A stretch of 64,000 bases of DNA, from assembly GCA_002347025.1 (NCBI GenBank), contig DEAE01000005.1, positions 5,739 to 69,738 on the forward strand, given 5' to 3'. Positions 1 to 8,693 of the stretch are shown here, one piece after another. The position numbers were made by a program, and so were the translations under genes. The notes under the pieces were generated by a model, which did not search any database, was not told the origin of the DNA, and was given only the letters and a program-made list of their open reading frames with translations. How positions within the stretch are numbered: the stretch's first letter is position 1; each line of letters begins with the position of its first letter. Origin of the DNA: Acidobacteria bacterium UBA2990 (GTDB lineage Bacteria > Acidobacteriota > Vicinamibacteria > Vicinamibacterales > UBA8438).

Positions 1-481
1 GCACTTCGCAATTTGTTCTGTTTATGAGTTCACGTTCTGTTTTTATGAGATGCGCGGAGAATAGCCGGGCCATTTCGCCGTCAGTGGCGTCGCCGGGAGC
101 TTCCCCTCGTCGCTGGAGCATCTTGCGCTGGGAAGACAGAATCTCTTGGAGGTCTCTGCGGACGAATACGATCTTGTAGTGGTACTCTGATGGCAGGTGT
201 TGAAGCAAAAAGGAGATTACCTTGACACACTTACCGCGAGCTAGGTCTAGCCAGGACGTGTCCCCGCCCTTGTCGAGCTCCTTAACTCTTTCAAGCTCAT
301 GGTAGCCCTTAGGGTTGTCGTCGTCCGCTTCGCGGATACCGTCAACCACGGTCTCAAGACCGCCTGCTTCGATCATGCCCATAAGCATCGAAGTGCCGGA
401 CCTCGGGAGTCCAGATACGATGGTTATCGATTGCTCAATTTTGGGCGACCTGGTTCCGAATAGACGCCTTAGAAGTCCCAT
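1..481 (-). CDS. Sulfotransferase family protein (partial, C-terminus off the left edge)
   Basis: About 160 codons of an open minus-strand frame run off the left edge. From the ATG at 481 the protein begins MGLLRRLFG and then shows 'VSGLPRSGTSML' at residues 22-33, the 5'-phosphosulfate-binding loop of PAPS-dependent sulfotransferases. A second stretch, 'YKIVFVRRDLQEILSSQ', resembles the 3'-phosphate-binding region with its conserved Arg and Ser. Such enzymes move sulfate from PAPS to an acceptor; the acceptor cannot be told. The frame stays open upstream of 481, so an earlier start is possible, and no clear Shine-Dalgarno sequence precedes the ATG. The divergent neighbour is cysQ, which destroys the PAP by-product, and that supports the assignment. 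Confidence 0.8.
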   Translation of the reverse strand, partial: MGLLRRLFGTRSPKIEQSITIVSGLPRSGTSMLMGMIEAGGLETVVDGIREADDDNPKGYHELERVKELDKGGDTSWLDLARGKCVKVISFLLQHLPSEYHYKIVFVRRDLQEILSSQRKMLQRRGEAPGDATDGEMARLFSAHLIKTERELINRTNCEV

Positions 482-580
482 TAGCGAGCTATTTGAATTG
501 ATGGTTCGGTGGACGTCAAGGTTGTTTAGTGGATAGTTGATTTGCGATGGGCCGGGCAGGGGCACTAAACTGCGCTCGCG

Positions 581-1369
581 ATGGTCACAATCGAAGGGGT
601 CAATGATGTAGTCCTCCGAGCCGGAGAAGTGGTGCTGCGCCATTATTTAGCCCGCGACACATGGGTCAAGGAGAAGGCTGACGGTTCCCCTGTGACAGGG
701 GTCGACCTGGCTGCTGAGTCGATCATCCACGAAGGGTTGCTTCGGCTAGACAATACGATTCCGTATGTTTCCGAGGAGCGGGAGCTGCCTGCCTACGAAG
801 TGCGGCGGCAGTGGACTCGTTACTGGCTTGTAGACCCATTGGATGGGACTAAGGAATTCATCAACCGTACCGGTGAGTTCACTGTCAATATTGCTCTGAT
901 CGAGAATGGTCAGCCGGTGCTGGGAGTGGTGGGAGCTCCAGCCCTAGGGGTGCTATATTACGCGATGTGCGGCAAGGGCTCATGGAGGCGAAAGGGGGAT
1001 GAGGATCCAGAGCGGCTTTGCTCGACGTTGTCTGACTCGTCTCAGCCACTCCGTGTTGTCGAAAGCCGGTCACACCCGAGCCAGGCCCTCGAAGCGTTTC
1101 TCGAACAGTACACTGTTGCCGAACGAATCAAAAGTGGTAGTTCTCTAAAATTTTGTTTGGTTGCGGAGGGTCGAGCGGACATCTATCCACGGCTCGGTCC
1201 GACTATGGAATGGGACGTGGCTGCTGGTGACTGCGTCTATCGCAATTCGGGACAGCCAGAGCCTCATCCGAGGATACTGGTTTACAACAAGTCGTCACTT
1301 AAGAACGGGAGCTTTGTTGTTGGGCTCAAGCCGGGATCTTATTCTTTGCCTGCTGACAAGAGGTGCTAG
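581..1369 (+). CDS. cysQ: 3'(2'),5'-bisphosphate nucleotidase CysQ
   Basis: A 262-residue member of the inositol-monophosphatase superfamily. It has the metal-binding signature 'DPLDGTKEF' at residues 85-93, the acidic 'SEE' at 64-66, and the second signature 'EWDVAAGD' at 210-217. CysQ hydrolyses 3'-phosphoadenosine 5'-phosphate to AMP, removing the product that inhibits sulfotransferases and PAPS reductase. The length is normal for the family. It is transcribed away from a sulfotransferase only about 100 bases off and is followed 94 bases later by a DUF4202 gene, so a sulfate-activation context is likely. An inositol-monophosphatase is the alternative, but the DPLDGTKEF form favours CysQ. 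Confidence 0.88.
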   Translation: MVTIEGVNDVVLRAGEVVLRHYLARDTWVKEKADGSPVTGVDLAAESIIHEGLLRLDNTIPYVSEERELPAYEVRRQWTRYWLVDPLDGTKEFINRTGEFTVNIALIENGQPVLGVVGAPALGVLYYAMCGKGSWRRKGDEDPERLCSTLSDSSQPLRVVESRSHPSQALEAFLEQYTVAERIKSGSSLKFCLVAEGRADIYPRLGPTMEWDVAAGDCVYRNSGQPEPHPRILVYNKSSLKNGSFVVGLKPGSYSLPADKRC

Positions 1370-1463
1370 TTTGGTCTTTGTTGATGGCCACTTACAGGAA
1401 GGTTAAGCTGACAGCGCGATGGTAGTGTTCTGTGCGTTCCTCGCTCGACCCGAAACATAGCTG

Positions 1464-2072
1464 ATGCCATTTTCCGAACATTATCATCGGGCGATTGCTT
1501 CGTTTGACGCTGCTAACGCTGCCGATCCAAACCGCGAGGCTGTTGATGGTGTCCGGCTACCGAAAGAGCTTGTTTACGCTCGCCGCATGACGGCTTGCCT
1601 TGAGCGGTTTTGCCCTGAGGCGCCAGAGCCTGTCTGGCTCGCTGCCCGCAGTCAGCATATTCGCCGTTGGACTGTTTCACGCAAGGACTATTCGGTGGGT
1701 CGAGAGGGGTATCGGCGTTGGCGTACCGATTTAGCTCGTTTTCATGCCTCAACGGCAGCTGGTATTTTGAGAGAGGTTGGTTACGGTGAGGAGATGGTTG
1801 CCCGGGTCGAATCACTAATCAGGAAAGAACGATTGAAGTTGTCGTCAGAGACACAGCTGCTTGAAGATGTTATCTGTCTGGTGTTCCTTGAGTACTACCT
1901 AGAGGATTTTGCACCGAAGCACGACGACACCAAGCTTCTTGGAGTTCTTCGTAAGACCTGGGGGAAAATGTCCGAATCAGGTCAAAGAGCGGCTTTGCGG
2001 CTCCCTCTTCCCGTGACCGTTCGTTCTCTCGTGGAGCGTGCTCTTGCTAATATGGACCCTCACGGCCTTTAA
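1464..2072 (+). CDS. DUF4202 domain-containing protein
   Basis: A 202-residue soluble protein with no signal peptide or membrane segment. The sequence matches what I know of DUF4202: it begins near 'FDAANAADPN', is rich in His, Arg and Trp around 'QHIRRWTVSRKDYSVGREGYRRWR' (residues 64-87), has 'HDDTKLLGVLRKTW' near the C-terminus, and fills almost the whole family length. No catalytic role is established to my knowledge. It lies downstream of cysQ on the same strand, so it may belong to the same sulfur-related transcription unit; that part is inference. Confidence 0.75.
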   Translation: MPFSEHYHRAIASFDAANAADPNREAVDGVRLPKELVYARRMTACLERFCPEAPEPVWLAARSQHIRRWTVSRKDYSVGREGYRRWRTDLARFHASTAAGILREVGYGEEMVARVESLIRKERLKLSSETQLLEDVICLVFLEYYLEDFAPKHDDTKLLGVLRKTWGKMSESGQRAALRLPLPVTVRSLVERALANMDPHGL

Positions 2073-2160
2073 GTGTCAGAAAGGTTCTGGTCACCAATGA
2101 CGCCATGCCTTTATTCGAGGCTGGGGGTTTTGGCGGTCTGGTATGAAATAGGCGAGTGCT

Positions 2161-3129
2161 TTAGCTGGCGAGTGTGGTGTAGAGCGTCGCTGGATCTCTT
2201 TGCTGCAGTGTAGTCCAGATCGTGCCGATCGCTTCCCGAGCTTTTATCCTAGAGGCTACTGATATCGGCTGGTTATGTTTGTCGCGGCGACATAGTCTGC
2301 CTCTTTGTTTCGTGTCGTTAACTTCGATATCAAGCGAGATTGACTCGTATTGGAATAAGTCCGGTCGTCCAAGGGCAACAACCGGAAGAACGTCGTGCAG
2401 AAACCAACCGTTAAACCCCAACGTTTCCAAATGGAACTGACAATAGCGGCTGGTTATGTCCCGTATGAGACGCGCTTTTTGAACCTGAGGCGCTAATTGA
2501 CCTTCGAGAGAAGAAGCAAGCATCCAAACCTGCTCTGTGACGTTCAATGGAAAGAGTGTTATCGGGAGATGGCTGGAAAGCACTACTGAGAAGGCTTCTG
2601 GGTCGGTGTAGGCATTGAATTCGGCATAGGGGGTAATATTACCTGGCCGATCCACAGCGCCGCCCATTATAAATAGGCGGCCGATTCGCCCCATGATCTC
2701 TGGGGCCTGTTGAATCGCTTGGGCGATGTTGGTCAGCGGCCCCGTCGCTAGGATTGAGAGGGCGTCAGTGAAACGGCTGGCAATGTCTAGCAGGTATTCT
2801 ACAGCTCCTGTTTTCATCACTGGGTTTGAGCGGGTTGCCCAGTATCGATGCGAGACACCGCCCAGGCCATCAGACCCATGAATTTGAGGGATCAAACTAG
2901 GTGAAACTCCTCTTAGGGTGCGTTCTGTGCCGGTATGTACCGGAATCGGCTTGACCAAGCTGAATTGCCTGAGTAGGAACAATGTGTTCAGGGCCGCTTG
3001 CTGACTTGAAGTGTTGCCGGCAACCGTTGTGACTCCTATTAGTCTGTCCGAATAGTTGTGTAGCGCTGCAATGATAGCAATAGCATCATCGACTCCAGTA
3101 TCGACGTCCATGATCACGTAGCGCTGCAT
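2161..3129 (-). CDS. Nucleoside hydrolase (IunH/RihA family)
   Basis: A 322-residue protein with the defining Ca2+-binding N-terminal motif 'DVDTGVDDA' at residues 8-16, plus 'ATGPLTNIA' and 'MGGAVDRPGN' in the middle, all typical of inosine-uridine nucleoside hydrolases. These enzymes split the N-glycosidic bond of ribonucleosides to give base and ribose for salvage. Length is standard. Substrate preference cannot be read from the sequence. It stands alone between the convergent DUF4202 gene and a transporter gene 154 bases upstream on the same strand. It is cytosolic, with no leader. Confidence 0.88.
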   Translation of the reverse strand: MQRYVIMDVDTGVDDAIAIIAALHNYSDRLIGVTTVAGNTSSQQAALNTLFLLRQFSLVKPIPVHTGTERTLRGVSPSLIPQIHGSDGLGGVSHRYWATRSNPVMKTGAVEYLLDIASRFTDALSILATGPLTNIAQAIQQAPEIMGRIGRLFIMGGAVDRPGNITPYAEFNAYTDPEAFSVVLSSHLPITLFPLNVTEQVWMLASSLEGQLAPQVQKARLIRDITSRYCQFHLETLGFNGWFLHDVLPVVALGRPDLFQYESISLDIEVNDTKQRGRLCRRDKHNQPISVASRIKAREAIGTIWTTLQQRDPATLYTTLAS

Positions 3130-3283
3130 GGCTGGTTTGGTGATGGGCCTGTCTTAGAGTCAACCTTCGTTGTCGATAGGAGAACGAGTCGGAAGGTGAG
3201 TCTAGGGACCCATGGCTTTCTTTGATGGCGCTTGGTCACTGTTAGTTCAGCCACAACTTCGCTCAATCCGGTGGTTCGCGTGA

Positions 3284-4231
3284 CTAGAGTTCGGATTCTG
3301 GTCTGGCTGAGCGTCTCCACCAGGCGGCCACAAGGCTCCCAATTAAGGAGTGAGCGACAGTGGCGATAGCGCTGGGAATGGCGACCAGCGGGTTGGTGAA
3401 GTTGCCACGTGCCAGAATGACTCCTAGGCCTGAGTTCTGCATGCCGACTTCGATGGCTACCGTGCGCGCTCCTATTTCTCGCCCGAGCACTACTTTGCCA
3501 GTGAGATACCCAAATAGAAAACCGCAACCGTGGAGACTGAACACTGCTAGGAGAAGCTTTGGGCCGGCGTCCAGTATCTGTTCCCGTCCGCTGGCGACGA
3601 CTGAGGCGACGATAAGTGTGATAGTCATCACTGCTACCAGTGGCGCGATGGGTAGGAGTCCAGCGACAGTGCGGGGAAAGCGCCATTTGAGCAGAGCTCC
3701 GAGGACCACTGGAAGGATGACGACCTGCAAGGTGTCCAAGAAGAGGTCAGTGGCGGACACCGTAAGGCGGTCTCCGACCAGCAGTGTTGTCAGGGTCGGG
3801 GTCATCAGCGCTGCGAGCAACGTCGACAGCGCTGTCATTGTGACTGAGAGTGCCACGTCCGCTTTGGCAAGGTAGGAGATGACATTTGAAGCGGTTCCCC
3901 CTGGACAGCAGGCGACCAGGATGAGGCCGACAGCGAATGGTGTTGGTAGATCAAATAGGTGCCCGAAGGCCCACCCGAGTGCCGGCATTATTGTGTATTG
4001 CAAGGCAACTCCAGGTAGGACTTGGTTACGCTTGTGCCCGATTCGGCGAAAGTCTTCAAAACCGAGCGTCATGCCCATGCTGAGCATGATGACGCTGAGC
4101 CCGATAGTGATCAGGGAACCGCTGAACCAGGTAAAGAGCGAGGGATGTACCAGGGCGATGGCGCAGCAGATCAGCACCCAAATTGGAAACGCCGATGTTA
4201 GTAGCGGGAGCAGAGCCAAAACCGGTTGCAT
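3284..4231 (-). CDS. BASS family (bile acid:sodium symporter-type) transporter
   Basis: A 315-residue hydrophobic protein with about nine or ten membrane segments. It carries hallmark stretches of the bile acid:sodium symporter superfamily: 'SMGMTLGFEDFRR' (residues 51-63), 'CCPGGTASNVISY' (near 108) and 'EVGMQNSGLGVILA' (near 258). The bacterial YocS/ASBT-like branch couples Na+ to uptake of organic anions such as pantoate, pyruvate-type acids or bile-acid-like steroids. The substrate here is unknown. The start is at 4231; no good Shine-Dalgarno sequence is visible. It is upstream of and co-directional with the nucleoside hydrolase, but 154 bases separate them, so linkage is uncertain. Confidence 0.85.
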   Translation of the reverse strand: MQPVLALLPLLTSAFPIWVLICCAIALVHPSLFTWFSGSLITIGLSVIMLSMGMTLGFEDFRRIGHKRNQVLPGVALQYTIMPALGWAFGHLFDLPTPFAVGLILVACCPGGTASNVISYLAKADVALSVTMTALSTLLAALMTPTLTTLLVGDRLTVSATDLFLDTLQVVILPVVLGALLKWRFPRTVAGLLPIAPLVAVMTITLIVASVVASGREQILDAGPKLLLAVFSLHGCGFLFGYLTGKVVLGREIGARTVAIEVGMQNSGLGVILARGNFTNPLVAIPSAIATVAHSLIGSLVAAWWRRSARPESEL

Positions 4232-4425
4232 TGTATACGGAGGGGTAGCGAAGAGTGGCCGGAGGACGCAACTTATTCTATGAAAGATTCTGGCATCGAT
4301 CGGGTTCTGGCTGGTTTTACCTCCCGAATACTCTGCGGGTGGGAGATGGACTGACCCCGGGTTGGTGCCGGTCCGATTTCAAGCGATAGAGTCGAACTCG
4401 TAAAAAGTGGGTTGAGGTGATGAGG

Positions 4426-4863
4426 TCACACTCGCAGGTGGTCGCCCTGCCAGTCGTTTACCAGTTCCTTTATTGGCGTTGCAGCTGTGATGTTGTCTTC
4501 CAGTACTTTTCGGGCCAATGCCGGGAGTTCGGCATCACTGGCGAACCTCAAACCGACCATCTGGGTCGGAGTGAAGTCGTTGACACGTTCCTGTAGGTCT
4601 CCTGGAAGTAGCTCGCGCATGCGTAGCCGCATTTCGAGTCGGATTACCCGGTCTTGAACTTTTAGGGCAAAAAGCCTTGCGAAGATAAACAGGATAATTA
4701 GAGCGATAGCCACCAGTAATCTTATGGTGGATTCGAAGGAAAATTCGTTGAATAGACCAAAGGTCGCCCATGCAAGATTGAGCAGAAAGATGGGGCCTGC
4801 GACAAACTGATACGATGGCACAAAACGAGTATGGTTTTCGAAATTCTGCTGTTGGTCGGCCAT
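4426..4863 (-). CDS. DUF6526-like small membrane protein
   Basis: I place the start at the ATG at 4863, preceded by GAGGAAAA, rather than at earlier in-frame starts, giving 145 residues. The protein begins MADQQQNFENHTRF, then has two hydrophobic segments (about residues 20-40 and 48-68) followed by a charged cytosolic tail with 'RLEMRLRMRELLP' and 'PTQMVGLRFASDAELPAL'. This layout matches the DUF6526 family, whose role is unknown. It is divergent from the carbinolamine dehydratase gene, with about 120 bases between the two start codons. Confidence 0.65.
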   Translation of the reverse strand: MADQQQNFENHTRFVPSYQFVAGPIFLLNLAWATFGLFNEFSFESTIRLLVAIALIILFIFARLFALKVQDRVIRLEMRLRMRELLPGDLQERVNDFTPTQMVGLRFASDAELPALARKVLEDNITAATPIKELVNDWQGDHLRV

Positions 4864-4982
4864 AGCGTTTTCCTCAGAAATGTTGGTTAGTCGATCACTA
4901 TAAGAGTAATGCACTATCTGGAGCCCAATCATGGTCTCTTTGGGCCATGGTCTGGCCAGGCGGATCGGAGAAAGGAGATTCA

Positions 4983-5318
4983 ATGAGTGAGTTGGCAGCG
5001 AAGCAATGCGTGCCTTGTCGGGGGGGCGTGCCGCCGTTGCAGGGCGATGAACTGGTGACCTTTCAGGAGCAGCTCGGGGGCGGGTGGCACGTCATTCAGG
5101 AGCACCACCTAGAGAGGGAATACCGTTTTGAGGATTTTAGGCAGGCTCTGGATTTCACCGTGCGGGTTGGAGAGATGGCTGAAGTTCAGGGTCATCACCC
5201 GGACCTCTTCTTGGCGTGGGGATTGGTAAAGGTGACCGTTTGGACCCATAAGATTGACGGGTTGACTGAAAGTGACTTTGTGTTCGCGGCAAAGGTGGAT
5301 CAACTTGTGTCTGGCTAA
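4983..5318 (+). CDS. phhB: 4a-hydroxytetrahydrobiopterin dehydratase (pterin-4a-carbinolamine dehydratase)
   Basis: The ATG at 4983 is preceded by AAAGGAGA at ideal spacing, giving 111 residues. The protein has the family pattern: 'WHVIQEHHLEREYRFEDF' leading to the catalytic 'EVQGHHPDL' with its paired His, then a beta strand ending 'VTVWTHKIDGLTESDF'. The enzyme dehydrates 4a-hydroxytetrahydropterin formed by aromatic amino acid hydroxylases; in bacteria lacking these it may recycle other pterins. No hydroxylase gene is in this window. The N-terminal 'CVPCRGGVPPL' is also usual for bacterial members. Confidence 0.9.
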   Translation: MSELAAKQCVPCRGGVPPLQGDELVTFQEQLGGGWHVIQEHHLEREYRFEDFRQALDFTVRVGEMAEVQGHHPDLFLAWGLVKVTVWTHKIDGLTESDFVFAAKVDQLVSG

Positions 5319-5360
5319 GGTCTCGGTGCTGCGGGTTTCTGCAGGAGGCCTTGCTTCTGC

Positions 5361-5810
5361 CTAACCTAGTGAATCATTCTCGCACCAAGCGACCGAGTCG
5401 CCGGTCTGGATGGAACCGTCATCGAGTACTTCAGCGAACACACCTCCACGCCACTGAGAGGCTAGCGCGTCGCGCAGGCCGGGTTCGGCCTGATCCATCA
5501 GGTTACAGGGACGCGTCTCGCCTCGCACGCGGAGTCGGCAGTTGCCCACACGGATGATTTTGTCCCGGGTTTGAGCTAGATCAATGCCGCTGACTAATAG
5601 GTTTGCTCGCCTGGTAGAGGGGTCGACTGGTGTCGCCAGGGCTTCGACGACTTGGTCCCACTCTCGTGTAGCCATGATTGTTACCTGACGCCAACCTCCT
5701 TGGTTTGCGTTGCCAATGATACCGGTCCCTTGGCGGAGTTCGGCTGTTTTGACTGGGTCCATCGGACCCCCGTGAAATCGCTTTATCCAGATCCGTTCGA
5801 GCTGGGCCAT
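5361..5810 (-). CDS. MOSC domain-containing protein
   Basis: A 149-residue protein that looks like an isolated MOSC domain. It begins 'QLERIWIKRFHGGPM', contains 'RRANLLVSGIDLA', and has the conserved cysteine in 'RGETRPCNLMDQAEPGLRDAL', with 'RGGVFAEVLDDGSIQTGDSV' near the end. MOSC domains bind a sulfur or molybdenum-cofactor species through that Cys and occur in MoCo sulfurases and in YiiM- and mARC-type hydroxylamine-reducing proteins. The exact reaction is unknown for stand-alone forms. It is convergent with phhB and divergent from the ligase gene at 5921. Confidence 0.82.
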   Translation of the reverse strand: MAQLERIWIKRFHGGPMDPVKTAELRQGTGIIGNANQGGWRQVTIMATREWDQVVEALATPVDPSTRRANLLVSGIDLAQTRDKIIRVGNCRLRVRGETRPCNLMDQAEPGLRDALASQWRGGVFAEVLDDGSIQTGDSVAWCENDSLG

Positions 5811-5920
5811 AAGTTTTCCCCGATTGCATGATGTGAGTCTTGGTCCGCCACCCGGCGAGCACTCTACTTAGTTTACGACGACGTTCGGAAGTGTCCAGCC
5901 TAGTGTAAAATCAAAGGTTC

Positions 5921-7027
5921 ATGGGTAGAGAAAGCGTGACAAATCTAGATTCCGACCCCGCCACGGCGGGGAGTACGCTTGATAACTGGGTCCGAGAGAT
6001 TATCGAGTGGCATTTTAATCCCGAGACCGGTTGCCTTTTTTGGCTCGACTGGGCTCAGGAGGCCGGCTGGGATCCGCGTCAGGAGATTCAGACCTTCGCC
6101 GATCTCAACAAGTTTCCTCATTTTGAGGATGAGAAGCTGCGAGGCGGCCCGTTGCGCCGCTGGGTACCGAAGGCTTTGGCCGATCAGCCAACCTTTGTTT
6201 TTGAAACTGGTGGCACAACTGGTATTCCCAAGAGTCGGGTTGCCCAGAAAGACTTCCGGGTGGATTACGAGTTGTTCTCAGAGACCCTGCCTGATGCACA
6301 TTTTCCTAGAGGTAGCAATTGGCTGATGCTTGGCCCCAGTGGTCCCCGTCGGCTCCGGCTTGCGGTTGAGCATTTGGCCCAGCACCGGGGGGGAATCTGC
6401 TTCTGTGTAGACCTTGATCCCCGTTGGGTGGTCAAGCTCATCAAAAAGGGGTGGATGGAACATCTCAAAGCATATCAAGATCATGTGATTGATCAGGCGG
6501 TCACAGTGCTTTCGGCTGGACATGACATTAAGTGCATGTTTGCCACACCGAAGTTGCTGGAGGCGCTGGCAAACCGGCTTGAGGCGGATGGGTCGAGTCT
6601 ACGAGATACTGGCATAACGGGTATCTTCGCAGGAGGAACTGAGTTCACCCCTCAATGGAATAGGTTTGCACATGAAGAGTTGCTTGATGGTATCTACATG
6701 ACTCCGACCTATGGCAATACCTTGATGGGGTTGGCAGCTAGTCCGCCAAGTGGCCCCGATGAAGGCTACAAAATCACCTACTATGCACCGCAGCCACGGG
6801 CCGTTCTGCAGGTGGTAGATCCTGACGATGCCGATCGGGTGGTCGGCTACGGTGAGACAGGTCGCGTAATGTTGACTACACTCACCAAGGAGTTCTTCGT
6901 GCCGCGTTTCCAAGAACGCGACGAAGGCGAGCGTGAACCCCCGTGCGGTCAGTATCCATGGGATGGTGTCAGCGGGGTACGGCCATTTAGTCGACTTGCA
7001 TCCGGCACTACTGTGGGCGTCTACTAA
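5921..7027 (+). CDS. AMP-forming acyl ligase, LuxE/PaaK-like
   Basis: A 368-residue protein with the adenylate-forming P-loop 'FETGGTTGIPKSR' (near residue 92) and a long middle region like phenylacetate-CoA ligases. 'TPTYGNTLMG' stands in the place of the A5 motif. It ends with 'VRPFSRLASGTTVGVY' and lacks the usual C-terminal subdomain, so it is closer in size to acyl-protein synthetase LuxE (about 370 residues) than to PaaK (about 430). The likely chemistry is activation of a carboxylic acid as its adenylate, then transfer to a protein or thiol. The next gene, 114 bases downstream, is an acyl-CoA-reductase-like aldehyde dehydrogenase, which suggests a two-step acid-to-aldehyde route. The acid is unknown. 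Confidence 0.7.
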   Translation: MGRESVTNLDSDPATAGSTLDNWVREIIEWHFNPETGCLFWLDWAQEAGWDPRQEIQTFADLNKFPHFEDEKLRGGPLRRWVPKALADQPTFVFETGGTTGIPKSRVAQKDFRVDYELFSETLPDAHFPRGSNWLMLGPSGPRRLRLAVEHLAQHRGGICFCVDLDPRWVVKLIKKGWMEHLKAYQDHVIDQAVTVLSAGHDIKCMFATPKLLEALANRLEADGSSLRDTGITGIFAGGTEFTPQWNRFAHEELLDGIYMTPTYGNTLMGLAASPPSGPDEGYKITYYAPQPRAVLQVVDPDDADRVVGYGETGRVMLTTLTKEFFVPRFQERDEGEREPPCGQYPWDGVSGVRPFSRLASGTTVGVY

Positions 7028-7141
7028 CGGGTTGGTTTGAGTGTTTGGCAGAGGTTCCGATTTGGGGTATATGGCCTCTGATGTGCTGTTTCGGTGGGTT
7101 TTATTTTGGTGATAACCGTTGGTGTTCAGTTAGGGTGAGAT

Positions 7142-8566
7142 GTGATTCATTTTCCGATACTTCGTTGGGGACAGCCATATAAGAGCCTTGAGGTCACCGA
7201 GGTCGATCATTTCTTGACCGGTGAAGCGGTGGCCGAGGTTAGTCAGGCGAATCCGGGTATTGTTGCTAGAGACCTGCGTAAAGGCGCGGCACGTGCTCGT
7301 GACGTTCTTCGTGAAATCCCGTGTGCGGAGTTGCTTGCAATGGTCAAGAAGGGAGGCGAACTCTTTAAGTCGGCTGAGTTGCCTCTAGGGGACGGCAGTC
7401 AGACACCAGATGACTTCGTCCGGCAGCAATCGGCTACCACAGGGCTGCCGGAGCACATGTGCCGGATGAATATGGGGAAGCTCGAATATGTGCTCAGCCA
7501 TCTCGACGAAGTATTAACTTCACTCACTCGCAAGCTCGACTACCAAATTCTTACCCGTGGTTACGGAGAAGAAGATGGCGTGATGCGCAGCTACCAGGCT
7601 ACTACCCCGGTGCTGGGCATGGTGCTGCCCTCAAATTCACCTGGAGTGCACAGTCTCTGGCTACCAATTCTGCCGTTGCAGATCGGGTTGGTGCTCAAGC
7701 CAGGACCTCAGGAGCCTTGGACTCCATGGCGAATGGCTCAGGCCTTTTTCGAAGCAGGCGTGCCTAAAGAGGCGATTGCTCTGTATCCTGGTCTGGGTGA
7801 GGTTGGAGCGGCTGTCCTAAACAGCTGTTCCCGAAGCCTCATCTTTGGAGGAACCGCGACAGTTGAGCAGTATGCTGCGAACCCTGGGGTTCAGGTGCAC
7901 GGCCCTGGATTTAGCAAAATCCTCATTGGGGAGGACAAGGTCGACGATTGGGAAGACTATCTCGATCTGATGGTTGAAAGTGTGGCGATCAACAGTGGTC
8001 GCGGTTGTATCAACTGCTCGGGTATTTGGGCTCCTCGTCACACCCGTGAAATTGCTGAAGCTCTTGCTGAGAAATTGGCATCAATTGTGCCTTTACCTCC
8101 GGATGATCCAGAGGCTGCACTTGCGGCATTCACAGTTCCTGGACAGGCTGCTGCTATCTCGGCTGATATCGACAATGCGTTGAAGGAAGATGGTGTGGAG
8201 GATGTTTCAGCCAAGCATCAAGAGGGTAGTCGGCTGGTGTCTCGAGAGCGCTGTGACTACATTCATCCCACTGTCGTTCACTGCGCTTCGCCCGAAGCGG
8301 CAATGGCGAAGAAGGAGTATATGTATCCTTTCGTGACTGTTGTTGAGTGTCCGCAGGACAAGATGATTGGTTTGATAGGCACGACCTTGGTCGCAACCGG
8401 CTTGACAGAGGACCCGGTGTTCACACAGGTGCTGCTCGATGCTCGGAATATAGACCGGCTGAATATTGGACCAGTGCCGACCACTAAGCTCAACTGGCTT
8501 CAGCCGCACGAGGGAAACATCGTGGATTTTCTCTTCCGGCCACGTGCTTTTCAACAAGCCTCGTAG
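7142..8566 (+). CDS. Aldehyde dehydrogenase superfamily protein, acyl-CoA reductase-like
   Basis: A 474-residue ALDH-fold protein starting at GTG 7142. The cofactor-binding core shows 'PVLGMVLPSNSPGVHSLWLPILPLQIG' in the place of the ALDH 'PW' strand, 'GSRSLIFGGTATVEQ'-like turn chemistry near residue 235, and a candidate catalytic cysteine in 'NSGRGCINCSGIW' (near residue 285). This arrangement resembles LuxC and acylating aldehyde dehydrogenases rather than classical oxidising ALDHs. It would reduce an activated acyl group to an aldehyde. It follows the LuxE/PaaK-like ligase in the same orientation and the two probably work together. No luciferase gene is present, so bioluminescence is not implied. 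Confidence 0.72.
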   Translation: MIHFPILRWGQPYKSLEVTEVDHFLTGEAVAEVSQANPGIVARDLRKGAARARDVLREIPCAELLAMVKKGGELFKSAELPLGDGSQTPDDFVRQQSATTGLPEHMCRMNMGKLEYVLSHLDEVLTSLTRKLDYQILTRGYGEEDGVMRSYQATTPVLGMVLPSNSPGVHSLWLPILPLQIGLVLKPGPQEPWTPWRMAQAFFEAGVPKEAIALYPGLGEVGAAVLNSCSRSLIFGGTATVEQYAANPGVQVHGPGFSKILIGEDKVDDWEDYLDLMVESVAINSGRGCINCSGIWAPRHTREIAEALAEKLASIVPLPPDDPEAALAAFTVPGQAAAISADIDNALKEDGVEDVSAKHQEGSRLVSRERCDYIHPTVVHCASPEAAMAKKEYMYPFVTVVECPQDKMIGLIGTTLVATGLTEDPVFTQVLLDARNIDRLNIGPVPTTKLNWLQPHEGNIVDFLFRPRAFQQAS

Positions 8567-8693
8567 CGCCGGTTCAGGCCTGTTTGGTGTGGTCAGGTTT
8601 CGGTGTGCGGTACCCGACCTTTGTGTGACGTTCAGGTATTGCCCTGCCATTGAGAGTTTGTGCCAAATATCGCACCGTTACCGGAAGTGACAG

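Noticed and set aside
3360..3875. Plus-strand frame of 171 codons opposite the BASS gene
   Set aside because: Its residues are an antisense reading of a membrane protein and no motif is present.
5921..8566. Bioluminescence operon
   Set aside because: The ligase and reductase resemble LuxE and LuxC, but no luxA or luxB gene is present.
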